Below, in pieces: positions 35,171 through 47,270 of a stretch of DNA of 64,000 nt. The position numbers were made by a program, and so were the translations under genes. This stretch comes from Proteles cristata cristata (Eukaryota > Chordata > Mammalia > Carnivora > Hyaenidae), in NCBI GenBank assembly GCA_017311185.1, contig JAESUZ010002392.1:682001-746000 (forward strand), written 5' to 3'. Numbering within the stretch: the stretch's first letter is position 1; each line of letters begins with the position of its first letter. The notes under the pieces are model-generated. The model saw only the letters and a list, made by a program, of their open reading frames with translations. It ran no database searches and was not told where the DNA came from.

Positions 35171-35646
35171 GGTGCAGATGCAAGGCACAAATTAAAAAGT
35201 TAGGGGTTGATTTGCATAAATTGACTCTACCTGAGGATACTATAGAGTTCTTCGAATATCTACTCTTTTGCATCATTAGTTGTTGCACAAATAATGGGGA
35301 AGGAAAATACAGAGAGTAGGCAAAGAAAGCCAAAATTCCTCGTCTCATGTGGACTCAGATTTTTTTTTTGAGAGTGGTTGTGGTATCTTATTAGACGAAA
35401 AGAGCTAAAAACTATGTATTACTTAACCCTCATTTTGGGAAATGGGCTTATCAAGGGGAACTTGAACTTGTCTTCCATCTTCCAAATTTCCCAAAATACC
35501 TTCCATCTTCCAAATTTCCACCGAAGAATTACTCCTACAAAGCAGACCCTTGACAGGCTCTGGAAACGGCATAGAGGGGAGAAGTGCCCAGCTCTTTAAG
35601 ACCTTCTTATGAGCTGCTGTAATGGCAGAGACTGGGAATCCTGGAA
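35171..35646. other. Unassigned interval with a 20-bp direct repeat
   Basis: The only structure seen is the exact repeat of 'cttccatcttccaaatttcc' at 35472-35491 and 35500-35519 (period 28). Confidence 0.55.
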
Positions 35647-35659
35647 TGCAGTTTTCATT

Positions 35660-35893
35660 CTTTAAAAAAATTTTTTTAATGCTTTATTTATTTCTAGCAG
35701 AGAGAGAGAGAGAGAGAGAGACAGCGTGAGCAGGGGAGGGTCAGAGAGAGAGGGAGTCACAGACTGAAACAGGCTCCAGGCTCCGAGGTGGCAGTCAGCA
35801 CAGAGCCCGACGCGGGGCTCAAACCCACGAACCGCGAGATCATGACCTAAGCAAAAGTCAGACGCTTAACTGACTAAGCCACCCAGGCGCCCC
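35660..35893 (-). mobile_element. Carnivore tRNA-Lys SINE, minus strand (young-type)
   Basis: Antisense SINE with near-consensus head 'gccacccaggcgcccc', an uninterrupted (AG)n tract at 35699-35721, and middle 'actgaaacaggctccaggct'. A perfect 13-bp target-site duplication, 'tgcagttttcatt', lies at 35647-35659 and 35894-35906. Confidence 0.96.
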
Positions 35894-35924
35894 TGCAGTT
35901 TTCATTTATATGGGAGCAGCAAAG

Positions 35925-36060
35925 TGTGGTGGAAAGAACACTGGACCAGAATTTGGAAGGTCAGGGTAGTTGCATCGTTGACTAGTCACAGAAACCTGAG
36001 AGATTGCTAAGCTACTTGACCCCCTCCAATCATTTTTTAAGTGGGGAAAAGACGGCTGTT
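35925..36060 (+). repeat. MIR-type, plus strand
   Basis: 'aagtgtggtggaaagaacac', 'tggaccagaatttggaaggt' and 'gactagtcacagaaacctga' match the 5' half of the MIR family. The 3' half fades after 36040. Confidence 0.65.
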
Positions 36061-38514
36061 TGTCAGTGCTTTGGTCATCAAGTGAAGAATATTTCATAAA
36101 TTGTGATGATCTTGCAGGTGTAAATGGTTGCATGCCTTTGCCTTTGAATCTGAATTCTACAAACATTCAGTGAAGGTGCTTAATATATATTAGGATTTGA
36201 AGTAAAGGATGTTGATGCTGGTTGGGTCTCCTCTTCTTTCTCTATGAGACCATTGTCTTTTCCTTTTTCATCGCTTGTGTGATGCGTAACCATGTGTAGC
36301 TTTTTATCTGTATATGTGCCGCCTTTGATTATTTACAGAAAATTCTACAAAGCTTGTACGTAAATCAACATAAGGCAAATAGAAAGTTGCATTGTAAATA
36401 GATAAGCGAGTATCTCCTCATTCCTTCCCTGGGTTTAAAACATGAGAGTTTTTTGGGGAAAAAAAATTAATGTTTTTATTTTTCTGATTGAGGTTTATTT
36501 TTAGTGGGAGTTTTCTTTTTTGTTGGCATCTATGGTATTTAAAATACAGTTTTATTACCCCTGGTATCAAATAACTGTATATTATCCAACGTGCAGAAGA
36601 TACTGTGTCTGTATTGTTATTAAAATGTCAATTATGATTGCATCACTTTAGGGCTGGATATTTAATCTAAGAAAATAAACTAAGCATGTATGCTCCTTCT
36701 GCATTTCAGGGCTTGGGTTCTAACTTCTTTTCTGGTGTATAACTGCTGACTGCTAAATACACGAAACTCTACTTGATTCAAATGTAATATATGAAACCCT
36801 TGTTACAACTTGTCTTCAAAAGTTCACATGCTTTTCCTCTTTAGTCAGTTTAAAACATTACAAGCTACACTTTATCTTTAATTATTGCTCTTTTATATAC
36901 TAATTGCGTATGCCAGTACTGGGTGAGTTTAGAATTTTGGTACTGCTTGACCTTCTGAATCCATGCGTTTTATTTCAGGCTTAAGCCACACAGTAAAGGT
37001 GGGACGCAGAAGAAAGTCTAGTTTGGCTTCCCAGGGACAAGAGATGAGATGTAAGATCGCTCCATTCTGATGTCTGGAGAGTCCAAGAAGAATGAGAAAG
37101 AGGAGAAAGAATACTTGTAAGAGAAGTATGGAGACACATAATGTTAGCGTTACAGGGATCTAAGTGACCCTTTAATCCAGAGGGACAAAGAAGTGAATTA
37201 AGTGGACTTGTGAAAGCAGCCTGTTTATTGGGACAAGGTTGGGCATGACTCCCGTTCCAAGTTGAAGCTTGCACCATCTTTGCTCCTCAGGTCGTGCTTC
37301 TCCCGCCTGAAGTTTGAGAAAGAGGTACGAAGAGAGGAGAGCCCAGGGACAGGAGAAATGTCGACTTAGGGGAAAGGTGTTAATGGAATTTAGCTCAGAT
37401 TTCATTTCATGGAAAAGAGATCAGTCAGTGTTATGAGCTACTAAATGTGACTAGATTGCTTAAGAGCCAGCAAAGATTTACAAACTCCTCGGGTTATTTC
37501 CTCTGAATTGCAGTAGATTTGTATATAGTTCTTTCAGTTTAAGGCACACTGGGTTGAATAACAAATTGGTGATTTTGAACTGTTTTGTTTCACACCTGTT
37601 CAGAGCTAATAAATTGCAGCTCTTTTCTTTGCAAAACATTATCCAAATAAGTTTGATGTTGCCCTTCCTTGGACATTACCAACAAATTCTTTGCACTTGG
37701 GACTTAAAACAGCAACTTGACTAGTTGCTAGAGTTGGGAGAATAATCACCCCTGTTCAAAACACCTGGAATCCTCATCAGTTCTTGGGAAACACTGCCAC
37801 CATTGTCCTTTGGGTGATGTGAGCTAATTGTAGCATTACTGCGCAATAGCCCTTTATTTGGGACTAATAAAATCATAACCTCATTGGAAAGTATGGTGCT
37901 TACCCATTGGACTCTTGTATACGCTCAGTAATGTCTGCATTTAAAAAGAGAAATAGAAACCCTCCTCTACTCCAAAATAGAAGGAAAACATATCTATTTT
38001 TACTTAAGGGCAATAGCTAGAGTATTTCTTAAGCAAGCTTATGCAGTGTGTATGTTTGTATGTGTGCATGCATGTGTGTGTGCCTGGATAGGGGTGAGTG
38101 GGCATGGAGTTCTGTCAAGATAAACAAAGCTTGGAGGGCCTGGAACCTGGAGGGTGGTGGTGCCCATGTGCATGGGGCAGTGTGTTTGGTTGTAGTGAGG
38201 ACAGCTTGTCTCCATCTTATTTCAGCATAATAGGCAGGAGACAGCACAGCTGAGTTTCCCCAAATGGCTAGTGCTATAGCCTATCTTTTTCAATGTCACT
38301 GGATTGATCCATCATTAAGATGTTTCGTGTTTTTAAAAAGAGACAACCTACTGACAAGCAGAATGGGTATTTTAAAAAAAATCTTAACAGGAAAAGAAGC
38401 CAGACAGACTGAAAGAAAACTATTTAAAGTGTTGTTTTGGAAAACATTGCTACGTTTTGCTAATCTTTTAATTCTGATAAGTAGCTAGCAATTCCTCTGG
38501 TGGGCAAATCTCAT
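36061..38514. other. Repeat-poor unassigned block
   Basis: No confident repeat or gene. A TG-rich patch lies at 38046-38084. Minus-strand frames at 36981-37405 are overlapping and of ordinary composition, without recognisable domains. Confidence 0.45.
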
Positions 38515-38640
38515 TTCCTTGACAAAGCCTCCCCTGACCTCATGATGGGATCTCTTTTGCCTCTGCTATTGTCTGTGTCACTCTTTTGCCATGAATCTTG
38601 TCTTGTTTCGATCTGTCTTTTGCTCATCATTTAGACCTTT
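38515..38640 (+). repeat. Possible L2 3' region, plus strand
   Basis: 'cttgacaaagcctcccctga' followed by 'cctcatgatggg' resembles the L2 text 'aaggcctcccctgacctccc'. The downstream part is diverged. Confidence 0.45.
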
Positions 38641-41389
38641 TGCTGCAGTTTGACTTTGTCTTTGCTGGTTAGAAACTCAAGATTAGTTGGAGATAAGACC
38701 ATTCTCTTATGTCTTATTTTCTCTTAGTGTCGTGTGACGAACATAAGGTGCAAAAAAATATGTCTGTTGACTTGATTTACTATAGAATAACTTCAGTAGA
38801 GTAAGAAGCAATTTACTCTTTTCTGAAGCAGTAAACAGCCATTAGTTTGTTATTGTAAGGTTGCCTATGGCCAGGTTTTCAGACTAAAAGTGAGTGTGAG
38901 CCATCTAACAAGGAAATAGAATTATTTAGCACAATAAACATTTTGGTGTACATTTGGCCTAGAGGAAATTTTTTGTCTATCTGTATGGCCCAAATTCTTC
39001 AAATAACGACTTATTCCTTATTCTCTGTGTTTATGTTCCTGGTTATCAGGAAAATCTAAGTCTAATCTAAAGAAGGGGGGAAATGCATTGGTCTAAATGT
39101 AGACCAATGGTGACTAAAATGCCAGGATAATTTGGAGAGGGTTTCTTAGAAAAATATCAGTAAACATTCCAACTTGAGTCCAGGGCTCCAAGACTTAGAT
39201 CTGGGGTTGAAGTCTCATACTCAGCTCTGTAAATGATTAAGATTACAGGTTGCTACAAGCATCGGCATCCTGTGTGCAGAAATATTTCTGCTTGCAAGGT
39301 TTACTATGGTGAGGAAAGTGCCATCCAGTGTGTCTCATGACCCTGGGAAGTTTCAGGAGTTCTTAATCAGTTGATTTCATGTTTTCAGGCTAATTCCATT
39401 TCCTATTCTGAAGCCTGAAAGAAAAACATCAGTGCTTAAAAAAACAGTTTAGGATTCTTGCTTTTATCTTAAAGAATGTGATTATTAATGGCTATTTTAA
39501 AAGTGCTTTTAAATTTGGAGGCATTTCCCCCTCCTTATTCATGAATTCTGAAGTGGCAACCGGTAAGCCTTCACCCCTTTCTTCTACTCTTCCTTCTTGC
39601 TATTTCAGACCCTCAGGCAAGCTTTTCATCCTCCTTCTGTATGCCACAAAACAGAGGAGCTAGTTGGAGGCCTGCAGCTTTGTGTGTGTGTCAAAGGAAG
39701 GGATCCAGACCTCTTTAATGTAACAGCACCCATTGGTCAATCCATCTCTCTCCTTTCCATAACCATCAGCCATCCCCCCAAAGTCCCTTGGCACCCTTTT
39801 CCTTGAAGCCAAGGCCCAAGGAGATCAGACAGCCTCTCTTGCCTTGCCAAGCATCACTCAGCCTCAGCTGAAGTAATGTTTACATATATGATCATTCCAT
39901 GCCATTTAAAATATGTAATGGATACTGTGAAAACAATAGGCATATTCAAGCTTCAGTGCTGTGCACAAATGAGAGAAATATTCCAATACTCATATCAGAG
40001 CCTAATAGGTATAATTTTGCTCATGATAGAGTAATGTGCAGCAGCTTTCCCCAGACTGCTGGGTAAAACAAAGAAGTGGTTGTCAACCTTTTCAGAATCA
40101 GATGTTAATGATATTTCGTGTCTTTGTTGAGTCTGTGGAAAGCAGCTACTGCACCTAGAAGGGAAATGACTTCCATACCAACCGCCCTCAGCCAAAATCA
40201 TTCGGACTGGGAAAGCTGGACTGAGGCCATATTTACATTTCGGAGAGAGGTGTGAAAGAAGATTTCAAGACAGAATGGACTGAGCTGCCTCCCACTTGCC
40301 TTACCCTATGTTCAATCTTATCTATGCTATGAGGGTCTTATTATTTCCAACGTATAGAAGGGGAAAATGTAATGTAAACAAAGGGCCGACGTGTTTTGGC
40401 AAAGTAAGGAAGTGTTTTCTGCATTTCGTGTATTTTTGGAAACCTCTGAAATCCCAAAGTCATACATCTTCCAAGGTTAGGAGGAGGGTTTATTCAAGCA
40501 TCGCCTGTGCTCAGCAGTGTTGGAGGGCAGGGACTTTGCTACATCTTTTGTAGCAAGCAGCTAACTCTTGCGCTTTCTTCTTAAGCTGGTTGTAAAGAGC
40601 TGCAGCCATCAAATAGCTTGCTTTCTGCATCTTCCTAAACCCTCCTTTTACACATTACATTATGTCTTCACTTCAACAAAATTCTATTTCCATTTGTTTT
40701 AAGAAAAGGTCTAAATTCTAATTCAAGTCCTCCCAAAGAGCAGGGCCCCTCAGCACTATGTTGATGAAGCTGCTGGGAATTAGGCCACTATTTTGATCAG
40801 ATACATATAATTTTAGTACTAAATCTTTTTGACCAGATACACATAATTTAATCTTAAATCTTTAGACCCTGTACAACTAACGCTATTCTGACATACAGAG
40901 ATGAGGGTTGGATCCACACCATTCTTAGGAAACACAAACCCTACTAGGATTGTAAAAAGCAGAAGCTATACCACAGTCACATTTAATATTGTACTTAGGT
41001 TAAAGTCCCACTTTCAGAATGATTGTAGTATGTCTTTAAATAAAGACCTTCCCAGAGTTGTATAAATGAAAATCAGGGGATATTTCTCTTATCATGTGTG
41101 CTCACTTATGAGGACCATGTCGGCTCATCTCTGTAACTGTGAAAATTTTATTTTATAAATTAAATTAAATTAGAAGCAGCATGTCTGCCAATATGGAATC
41201 TCTTGTGTTTATATACGTACTCATGTCAGAGTTCCGTAGAAGTTCTGAAATACTTTATGGATGTAATTGTGATTGTACGATCTGTTGATTAAGACATTTT
41301 CTAGGTTTGATCAATTACAGGGACTTTGGCACAACTAATTCAATCACTTCAGTTCTTTTGAAGTCTGTTTCTGATTGCCATAGCTTAGT
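38641..41389. other. Repeat-poor unassigned block (2.7 kb)
   Basis: No gene is identified. It includes a 10-bp hairpin at 39086-39109 and an imperfect tandem duplication at 40792-40861. No transposon is recognised. Confidence 0.45.
40792..40861. repeat. Imperfect ~36-bp tandem duplication
   Basis: 'tttgatcagatacatataat' (from 40792) recurs as 'tttgaccagatacacataat' (from 40828), each followed by similar 'tt..tactaaatct' and 'tt..cttaaatct' text. Confidence 0.8.
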
Positions 41390-41500
41390 GTTTTGCTGCT
41401 CAAAGTATTGTTTGTGGACCAGATTGGAAGCACTTGAAACTTGCACAAATATGGGATCTTGGACTTCAGATAAGACTTTCTGGATCAAGTGCTAGTACTT
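41390..41500 (-). repeat. Possible MER5-type remnant
   Basis: 'gctgctcaaagtattgtttg' followed by 'tggaccagattggaagcac' resembles the MER5 terminus 'ctcaaagtgtggtccgtggaccagcagcat'. Only the first 50-60 bases support it. Confidence 0.35.
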
Positions 41501-41644
41501 CTGGTCTGCCGATGCTACTTGAATAGTAAGGACCTAGTAGATTCTAAATTAGGTGTTCAGGTCATTTTGAAGTTTAGAAAGCTTTGGGAGTATGCATGCC
41601 ATTTTTTTGTGGTCAGGAGGAAATTATTTTATATATGATTAAAT

Positions 41645-41820
41645 AATGAAATCAGGTCACGACTTCACGGTTGACGGGTTCAACCTTAGCATTGGGCTCT
41701 GTGCTGGCAGCTCAGAGCCTGGAGCCTACTTCAGATTCTGTCTCCCTCTTTCTCTGCCCCTTCCCTGCTCACGCTGTGTCTCCTTCTGTCTCTTAAAGAT
41801 AAATAAAAATGTTAAAAAAC
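41645..41820 (+). mobile_element. 5'-truncated carnivore SINE, plus strand
   Basis: Starts inside the SINE at the 'caggtcacgacttcacggtt' position and continues through 'gggctctgtgctggcagctc' and 'cctggagcctacttcagatt' to tail 'aaagataaataaaaatgtta'. The first part of the tRNA-like head, with the A box, is missing. Confidence 0.88.
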
Positions 41821-41837
41821 TCCAGAGAACCTGTTTT

Positions 41838-42077
41838 ACTATTTTTTAATATTTATTTATTTTGAGAAAGAGAGAGTGAACGAGAGAGACAGCGAGCACG
41901 ATCACATGCGTGCCTGAGCAGGGTAGAGGCAGGGAGAGAGGGAGAGAGAGAATCCCAAGCAGGTTCATGCTGTTAGCATGGAGCTCTACACGGGGCTCCA
42001 TCGCATGAGCAGTGAGATCATGACCTGAGCAGATATCAGGAGTCACATGCTTACTGACTGAGCCACCCGGATGCCAC
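41838..42077 (-). mobile_element. Carnivore tRNA-Lys SINE, minus strand (diverged)
   Basis: 'aatatttatttattttgaga', a GA-rich middle with an insertion at 41895-41930, 'gagaatcccaagcaggttca', 'tgagatcatgacctgagcag', ending 'gagccacccggatgcca'. Tail-to-tail with the truncated plus-strand SINE 18 bp to its left. Confidence 0.9.
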
Positions 42078-42254
42078 AGAATATGCTTTATTTTTTAGGA
42101 GTATGCTTTTGGCAGAATCTGACTAATTTATTAATTTATGAATTCCTAAGGGTGACTTTTGGACAGAATATGCAAACAGTTTGTATATTTACAATCAAAT
42201 ATCTCAATTGTTTAAATACTTACATATCATTGGAAATCTAAAATAATATAAAGG

Positions 42255-42475
42255 CAATAATAATAGTAATAGGTAATATTCATACAACCCTTAGACTGTG
42301 CTAGGCTCTCTTCTAAGTACTTTACATATACGAACTCATTGTACCTTCCTGATAATCCTATGAGATGTTTATGGCCACTTTTCAGATGAGGAAACTGAGG
42401 TATAGAGAGATAGTGACTTACCTAAGTTCACATAGCTAAAAAGCGGAGAAGTTGGAATTGTTTTGATTGCCTTTT
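42255..42475 (-). repeat. MIR, minus strand
   Basis: 'actgtgctaggctctcttct', 'aagtactttacatatacgaa', 'tcagatgaggaaactgaggt' and 'acctaagttcacatagctaa' match antisense MIR well along its length. One of the best MIR copies in the window. Confidence 0.88.
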
Positions 42476-43502
42476 ACAAATACTAGATGGTGATTAAGCA
42501 AAGAATTCCAGCTTGGATGGTTTTTGTTTTAGAGCCCAGGACTTCCTCCTGTTTTACATATGAAGGAAATGAGGGACACAAAAGCCATAGGGCTTTCATA
42601 ACATTACCGATAAATTTGTGGCAATGGTGTACCTTAGCCCAATTGTAGTTTACATATTTGGACTTCATCATCTCCCTGGGAAATAGGCAGATATTCTGGT
42701 GTCATACCAGTGATGGCCCCATTTTGTCTTATTACTTCAAGGAAAGAGATTGACGTAAGTACAGATGATAGCGCCCATAGATTGGTTGCTTCTTACGTGG
42801 CAGAATTGTGCTGTCTCTTTTTTATGCCTCTACTAAACCCTGTCCAGATGTGTACTTTTGCACTAATCACTTTGATTTGCATTATTTGTTGACATGTCTG
42901 CTCTGCACTGAGGCTTGAGGAGCTAAGGCCTTGTTTTATTCTTTATGAACCGAGTATTACCATGGACTATGATGCACAAATGACTACTCCTTAGCACTGC
43001 TACAGATACGCTATGGAAATGGGTGTGAAACTCAGGTGGCTCATGTAGGAAAAGAAGCCACTAAGCCCAAGATGAACACGGGGAAGGCAGGGAGTATAGT
43101 CTCATAGGCCTTTGGTGGCTTTGGTAGTGCTTTGTGCACGTAAGAGCACAGTTCAGTGTTCGGCTTGATTATTTCTCTCCTGCATCTCTTCATGTGCATA
43201 TTTTCTGGGTTTTCATGTAAATTCTCAAAGGTAGTAACTCCCTTTTCTTTATTCCCTTTTTCTTTACTCCTGGCTTGATTCCACACACAGAGAAGACCTG
43301 GTGAATGCTTGCGGGGATAATATTGAAATTTTTAATCTGTGCCATGGAGAATTTATATTATCCTTTTCTGGGAAAATGTTCTCCTTGAAGAATTTTTTGT
43401 TTAGCTAGGTAGATGAACCTGCTGGTCAGAGTCTTAGAAAATAGTTAAAACATGGATGTTCTAATTTTTACTAGGCTGTGGTTTTAAAATACAGTCACAC
43501 TT
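42476..43502. other. Unassigned non-coding sequence
   Basis: No gene or named repeat. A minus-strand 81-codon frame at 43041-43286 is lysine/glutamate-rich at its start but resembles nothing I know. Confidence 0.45.
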
Positions 43503-43706
43503 GGGGCTCCTGGGTGGCTCCATTGGTTAAGTGGCCAACTCTTGATGTCAGCTCAGGTCATGATCTCATAGTCATGGAATCAAGCCCTATGTTGGACTCT
43601 GTGCTGAGCATGGAGCCTGCTTGGGATTCTCTCTCATTCTGCCTCTGCCCCTCCCCTGCATTCATTCTATCTCTCAAAACAAATGAATAAACATTAAAAA
43701 TATACT
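43503..43706 (+). mobile_element. Carnivore tRNA-Lys SINE, plus strand
   Basis: 'ggggctcctgggtggctcca', 'tcagctcaggtcatgatctc', 'gagcatggagcctgcttggg', 'attctctctcattctgcctc', tail 'aaatgaataaacattaaaaa'. The 'gagcctgcttgggattctct' variant differs from the young-type copies. No clean target-site duplication seen. Confidence 0.92.
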
Positions 43707-44039
43707 TACTCTTAATGATCAAAGGAGGCTTTACTAGTCCAAAGAGTCCATGATCAGGGCATTTCTCAGTTATTTTGGGGAGTCCCCAAAGAATTGGCTC
43801 ATATATCCCCAGAAAACCAGTCTGTCAGCTGGCATTATCACTTGGCTCCCTTTTCCCCCCCTGTTCTGACTTGCACTTATGTCTCCCCAGCCCTTGTATG
43901 AAGTGTCATGGAATTGCTATTGCAAAATGTATAAGGAAAGGTCAAGAGGTCATTTGAAGAATGAGTCTTCTCCGATCAGATTTGTTTTTAAATATTAAAC
44001 TATTTTGAGATGATCCCCATGTGTTTAACAGAAATGATT
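43707..44039. other. Unassigned interval
   Basis: About 330 bp without recognised features. Confidence 0.5.
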
Positions 44040-44635
44040 CAGCAAGTTCTTGTGTAATCTTTATTTAGTTTCCCCCAATGGTAACTTCTTGCAAAACTAT
44101 GGTACATTATCACAACCAAGACATTGATATTTATATTGATATAGTCAAGATACAGAACATTGTATCACCACAAAGATCTGTCTTGCTGCTCTTTTATAGC
44201 CACATCCACCTCCACATCACTTCCCCCGTCAACTCCCACCATCTCCTGAACTCCTGGCAACTGTTAATCTATTGTCTGTTTCTATATATTTTTAAAAAAT
44301 AACAAATGACATATAATGGAATCGTATAGTCTGTGACCTTGTGAGATTGGCCTGTTTCACTCAGCACACTTCTCAGGAGATACACGCAGGTTGTTGTGTG
44401 CATAAATAGTTTATTCCTTTTTTTTATTGCTGTGTAGCAGTCCATGATATGGACATACTACAGTTTAACTATTCACCAATTGAAGAATATCTGGGTTGTT
44501 TTTCATTTCTGGCTATTACAAATAAAGCTGCTACAAAATCTGTGTGCAGGTTTTTATGTGGACATAATTTCATTTCTCTGTGTTAAATGCTAAGTAGTGT
44601 AGTTGGTGGGTCATATTATAGTTACATGTTTTTTT
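44040..44635 (-). mobile_element. Old L1M 3'-UTR fragment, minus strand
   Basis: 'tacattatcacaaccaagac', 'agtcaagatacagaacattg', 'tcctgaactcctggcaactg', 'aatatctgggttgtttttca', 'aataaagctgctacaaaatc' and 'gttggtgggtcatat' are standard antisense L1 3'-UTR text. No coding sequence remains. Confidence 0.83.
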
Positions 44636-45385
44636 TTTTAAAGAAACTATGTTATAAAAAAAATATCAGGCTTATCATGTCAAACCATTACTATTTTGAA
44701 ACTACTATGTTCAGATTATTCTTCACTATTGTAATTTGTTTATAGACTGTTTTCCAAATTAATGGGCTATGTTGTTTATGCATTAAAACTCTTAAGATAG
44801 TGTTATGGTTTATAGTAACTAGTAATTATTCGGTGTTTTATTAAATTTTTATCTTATTATTAGCAGTTATTGTATTATTAAGTAGTATCATTGAAACTTG
44901 TAAATTTTCAGATGGTTTCATTTATAGAAAGGATAAACAAATAACTGGGATGATTCCATTTGATCTTTTGAAAAACTGTGCTTTCTTATGTTTTATATAT
45001 AATCAGTTAATTATACAATTACATATATAATAAGATTATATATGTAATTTTATAATCAGTATATTATCACTGCAAAAATCTATGTAATCAATGCTTCCTG
45101 GAATCATTTTCAAAGTATACACATATTGAAAATGAAGGAGAAAGAAATTTAGTGTAAGAATGGCCTATATTGTGATAAGATATTTAAACTCATTTTGTAT
45201 TCAGTTGTTCCTTATGGGCTAAATTGCCTGTAATTCTTCTATGGCAAATGAGGCTCTTTTTGGAAACTATGCTCTTTGACTTTTGACTCTATTTTCCTTA
45301 CTAGCCAATTAAAGTTTTTTATGAGAGCTTTGGAGAAAAAAATGATGTTCTATAGTAGATATTTCACTGTATATGTGATTCTGGA
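44636..45385. other. Unassigned AT-rich sequence with a strong palindrome
   Basis: No L1 or other element is recognised between the L1M 3' UTR and the next SINE. The palindrome at 45017-45049 is described separately. Confidence 0.5.
45017..45049. repeat. Perfect 15-bp inverted repeat flanked by 10-bp direct repeats
   Basis: Arms 'aattacatatataat' (45017-45031) and 'attatatatgtaatt' (45035-45049) pair perfectly around a 3-base loop. Exact direct repeats 'tataatcagt' flank it at 44998-45007 and 45051-45060. The AT-only arms make chance more likely than for mixed sequence. Confidence 0.9.
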
Positions 45386-45399
45386 ATGACAGTTCTTTT

Positions 45400-45615
45400 T
45401 TTTTTTTTAATGTTTTTTTGTTTCTGAGAGAGAGAGGCAGTGTGAGCAGGAGGGGAGGGTCAGAGAGAGAGGGAGACACAGAATCTGAAGCAGGCTCCAG
45501 TCTCTGAGCTAGCTGTCAACACAGAGCCTGACACAGGGCTCGAACCCACGAACCGTGAGATCATGACCTGACCGAAGTTGGTCACTTAACAGACTGAGCC
45601 ACCCAGGCGCCCCGG
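45400..45615 (-). mobile_element. Carnivore tRNA-Lys SINE, minus strand
   Basis: Near-consensus antisense SINE ending 'gagccacccaggcgcccc', with B-box-equivalent 'ggctcgaacccacgaacc'. A perfect 14-bp target-site duplication, 'atgacagttctttt', lies at 45386-45399 and 45616-45629. Confidence 0.95.
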
Positions 45616-45634
45616 ATGACAGTTCTTTTAATTC

Positions 45635-47270
45635 AGCAGTTGAAAAAAATTTTAGTGATTTCCTTTTCATTTCCATGGTTTCTGAGGAGAAATATACTAT
45701 TATTAGGCCTCCCATTATTGGTAAGGTATTTCTCTATCAACACATTTAAGATTTATTCTTTGTTTTTTGTTTTCATAAATTTGACTGTGATGTGTCTTGA
45801 TGTGAATTTGTTGGGATTTATCCTGTTAAGATTTACTAGTTTCTTGAATCTGTAGATTTGTGTCTTTTGCCAAATTTGGGGAAGTTTTAGCCATTATTTC
45901 TTTGAGTATTTTTTTTAGCCCTATACCCTCTTTCTCCTTTTTTTCTGGGACTCTGAGGACATGAATATTGAAGGAGTTCCTTGAGACTCTGTTAATTATT
46001 TTTCATTCTGTTTTCTCTTTAGTTTTTTAAGATTGGGTAATTTCTATTGTTCTGTCTTCCAGTTCAGTGATTCTTTCCTTTGTCTCTTCCATCCTGCCCT
46101 TGAATTTATCTATTCAGTTTTTTTATATTGGTTCTTATATTTTTTTAGTTCTTAAATTTTAGTTTGGTTCTTATTAAATCAACTACTTCCTTACCGAGAT
46201 TTGCTATTTTTTATTTGTTTCAAGTGTCTATATTCATACTTGTGCATTGAAGCATTTTTATGATGGCTGCTTTTCAGGTAATTCTAACATCCCTGTCATC
46301 TCAGTGTTGCCGTCTGTTGATTGTCTTTTTTTTTTTTTTTTATTCCAGTTGAGATATTCCTGATTATTGATTTGTGATCTTAGGCTGAAACCTAAATTTT
46401 AGGTACTATGTTATATAAGATTGAATCTTATTTAAACCTTCTATATTAACTGGCTCATTTTGACACTGTTCCAGCAGGGGAAGGGAGAGGAGGTGCCACC
46501 TCTTTCCTGGTATGCAAGGATAGAGATCCAGTTCCCCACTGACCTTCATTAACAGTTGAGCAGGGAGGGGGAATCTCCTAGATATGACTAAAAGGGATTG
46601 AAAGTTCCAGCTTTGTACTAGACCTCCATTAACTCCTTCTCTGGCAGGGGTAAGAGTGATTCATTGTTCTTGCTGCATGGTTTCCACTGATACCTCTGGG
46701 GCTGTCAATAGACTCATTACCACTGGGTGGTGGTGAAAGTCCTAATTCTGCTACCCCTTCTCTGGCACCACTCCAGTGGGAAAGAGGTGGGGTGCCTTCT
46801 TACTCTCAAGTTGGAATGGAAGTCTAAATCTCTGCAAGGGTGTTGCTGGCTTGAGTTGAGGATGTGGCCATAGGTTCCCCCCCCCTCCCCCCATGGTGTT
46901 TGACAAAAGTAAAATGATTATAGTCTAAAAGTTTTGTGTTGTTTTCTGGGCTGCCCCTTCCTGGTCCTTTAGCCAGATATGGCAGGCTTTGTTGGGACTT
47001 CTTTTCTTTTCTGTCTGAAATTGTTGGTGTTACTGGATTGTCCCTGTCTTAAGTTCCAAATCTGGAAAATATGAAAAAAAAAAAAAAGCTCAGGGAGCTC
47101 ACCATTATATAATTTCAAAGTTCCTAGTCAGTCTGCTTTCTTTTTTCTTTCACTGTTTTCTTATATTATTTTCATATATAATGTTCTGTGATTGTTATTT
47201 GCATTAGTGGGAAGATTAGAAAAAAATTTACCTACTCTATCTTTTTAGAAGCAAATTTGCTCTATCAGAT
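45635..47270 (-). mobile_element. L1M 5'-UTR block, minus strand (1.6 kb)
   Basis: Antisense text typical of old L1 5' UTRs: 'ttgactgtgatgtgtcttga', 'tttagccattatttctttga', 'gggactctgaggacatgaat', 'tccttgagactctgttaatt', 'ttctattgttctgtcttcca' and 'ggctgcttttcaggtaattc'. Bases 46400-47270 are collinear with 2292-2872. No adjacent ORF1 or ORF2 is recognisable, so this is an isolated 5' end. A C-rich run lies at 46879-46894. Confidence 0.75.
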
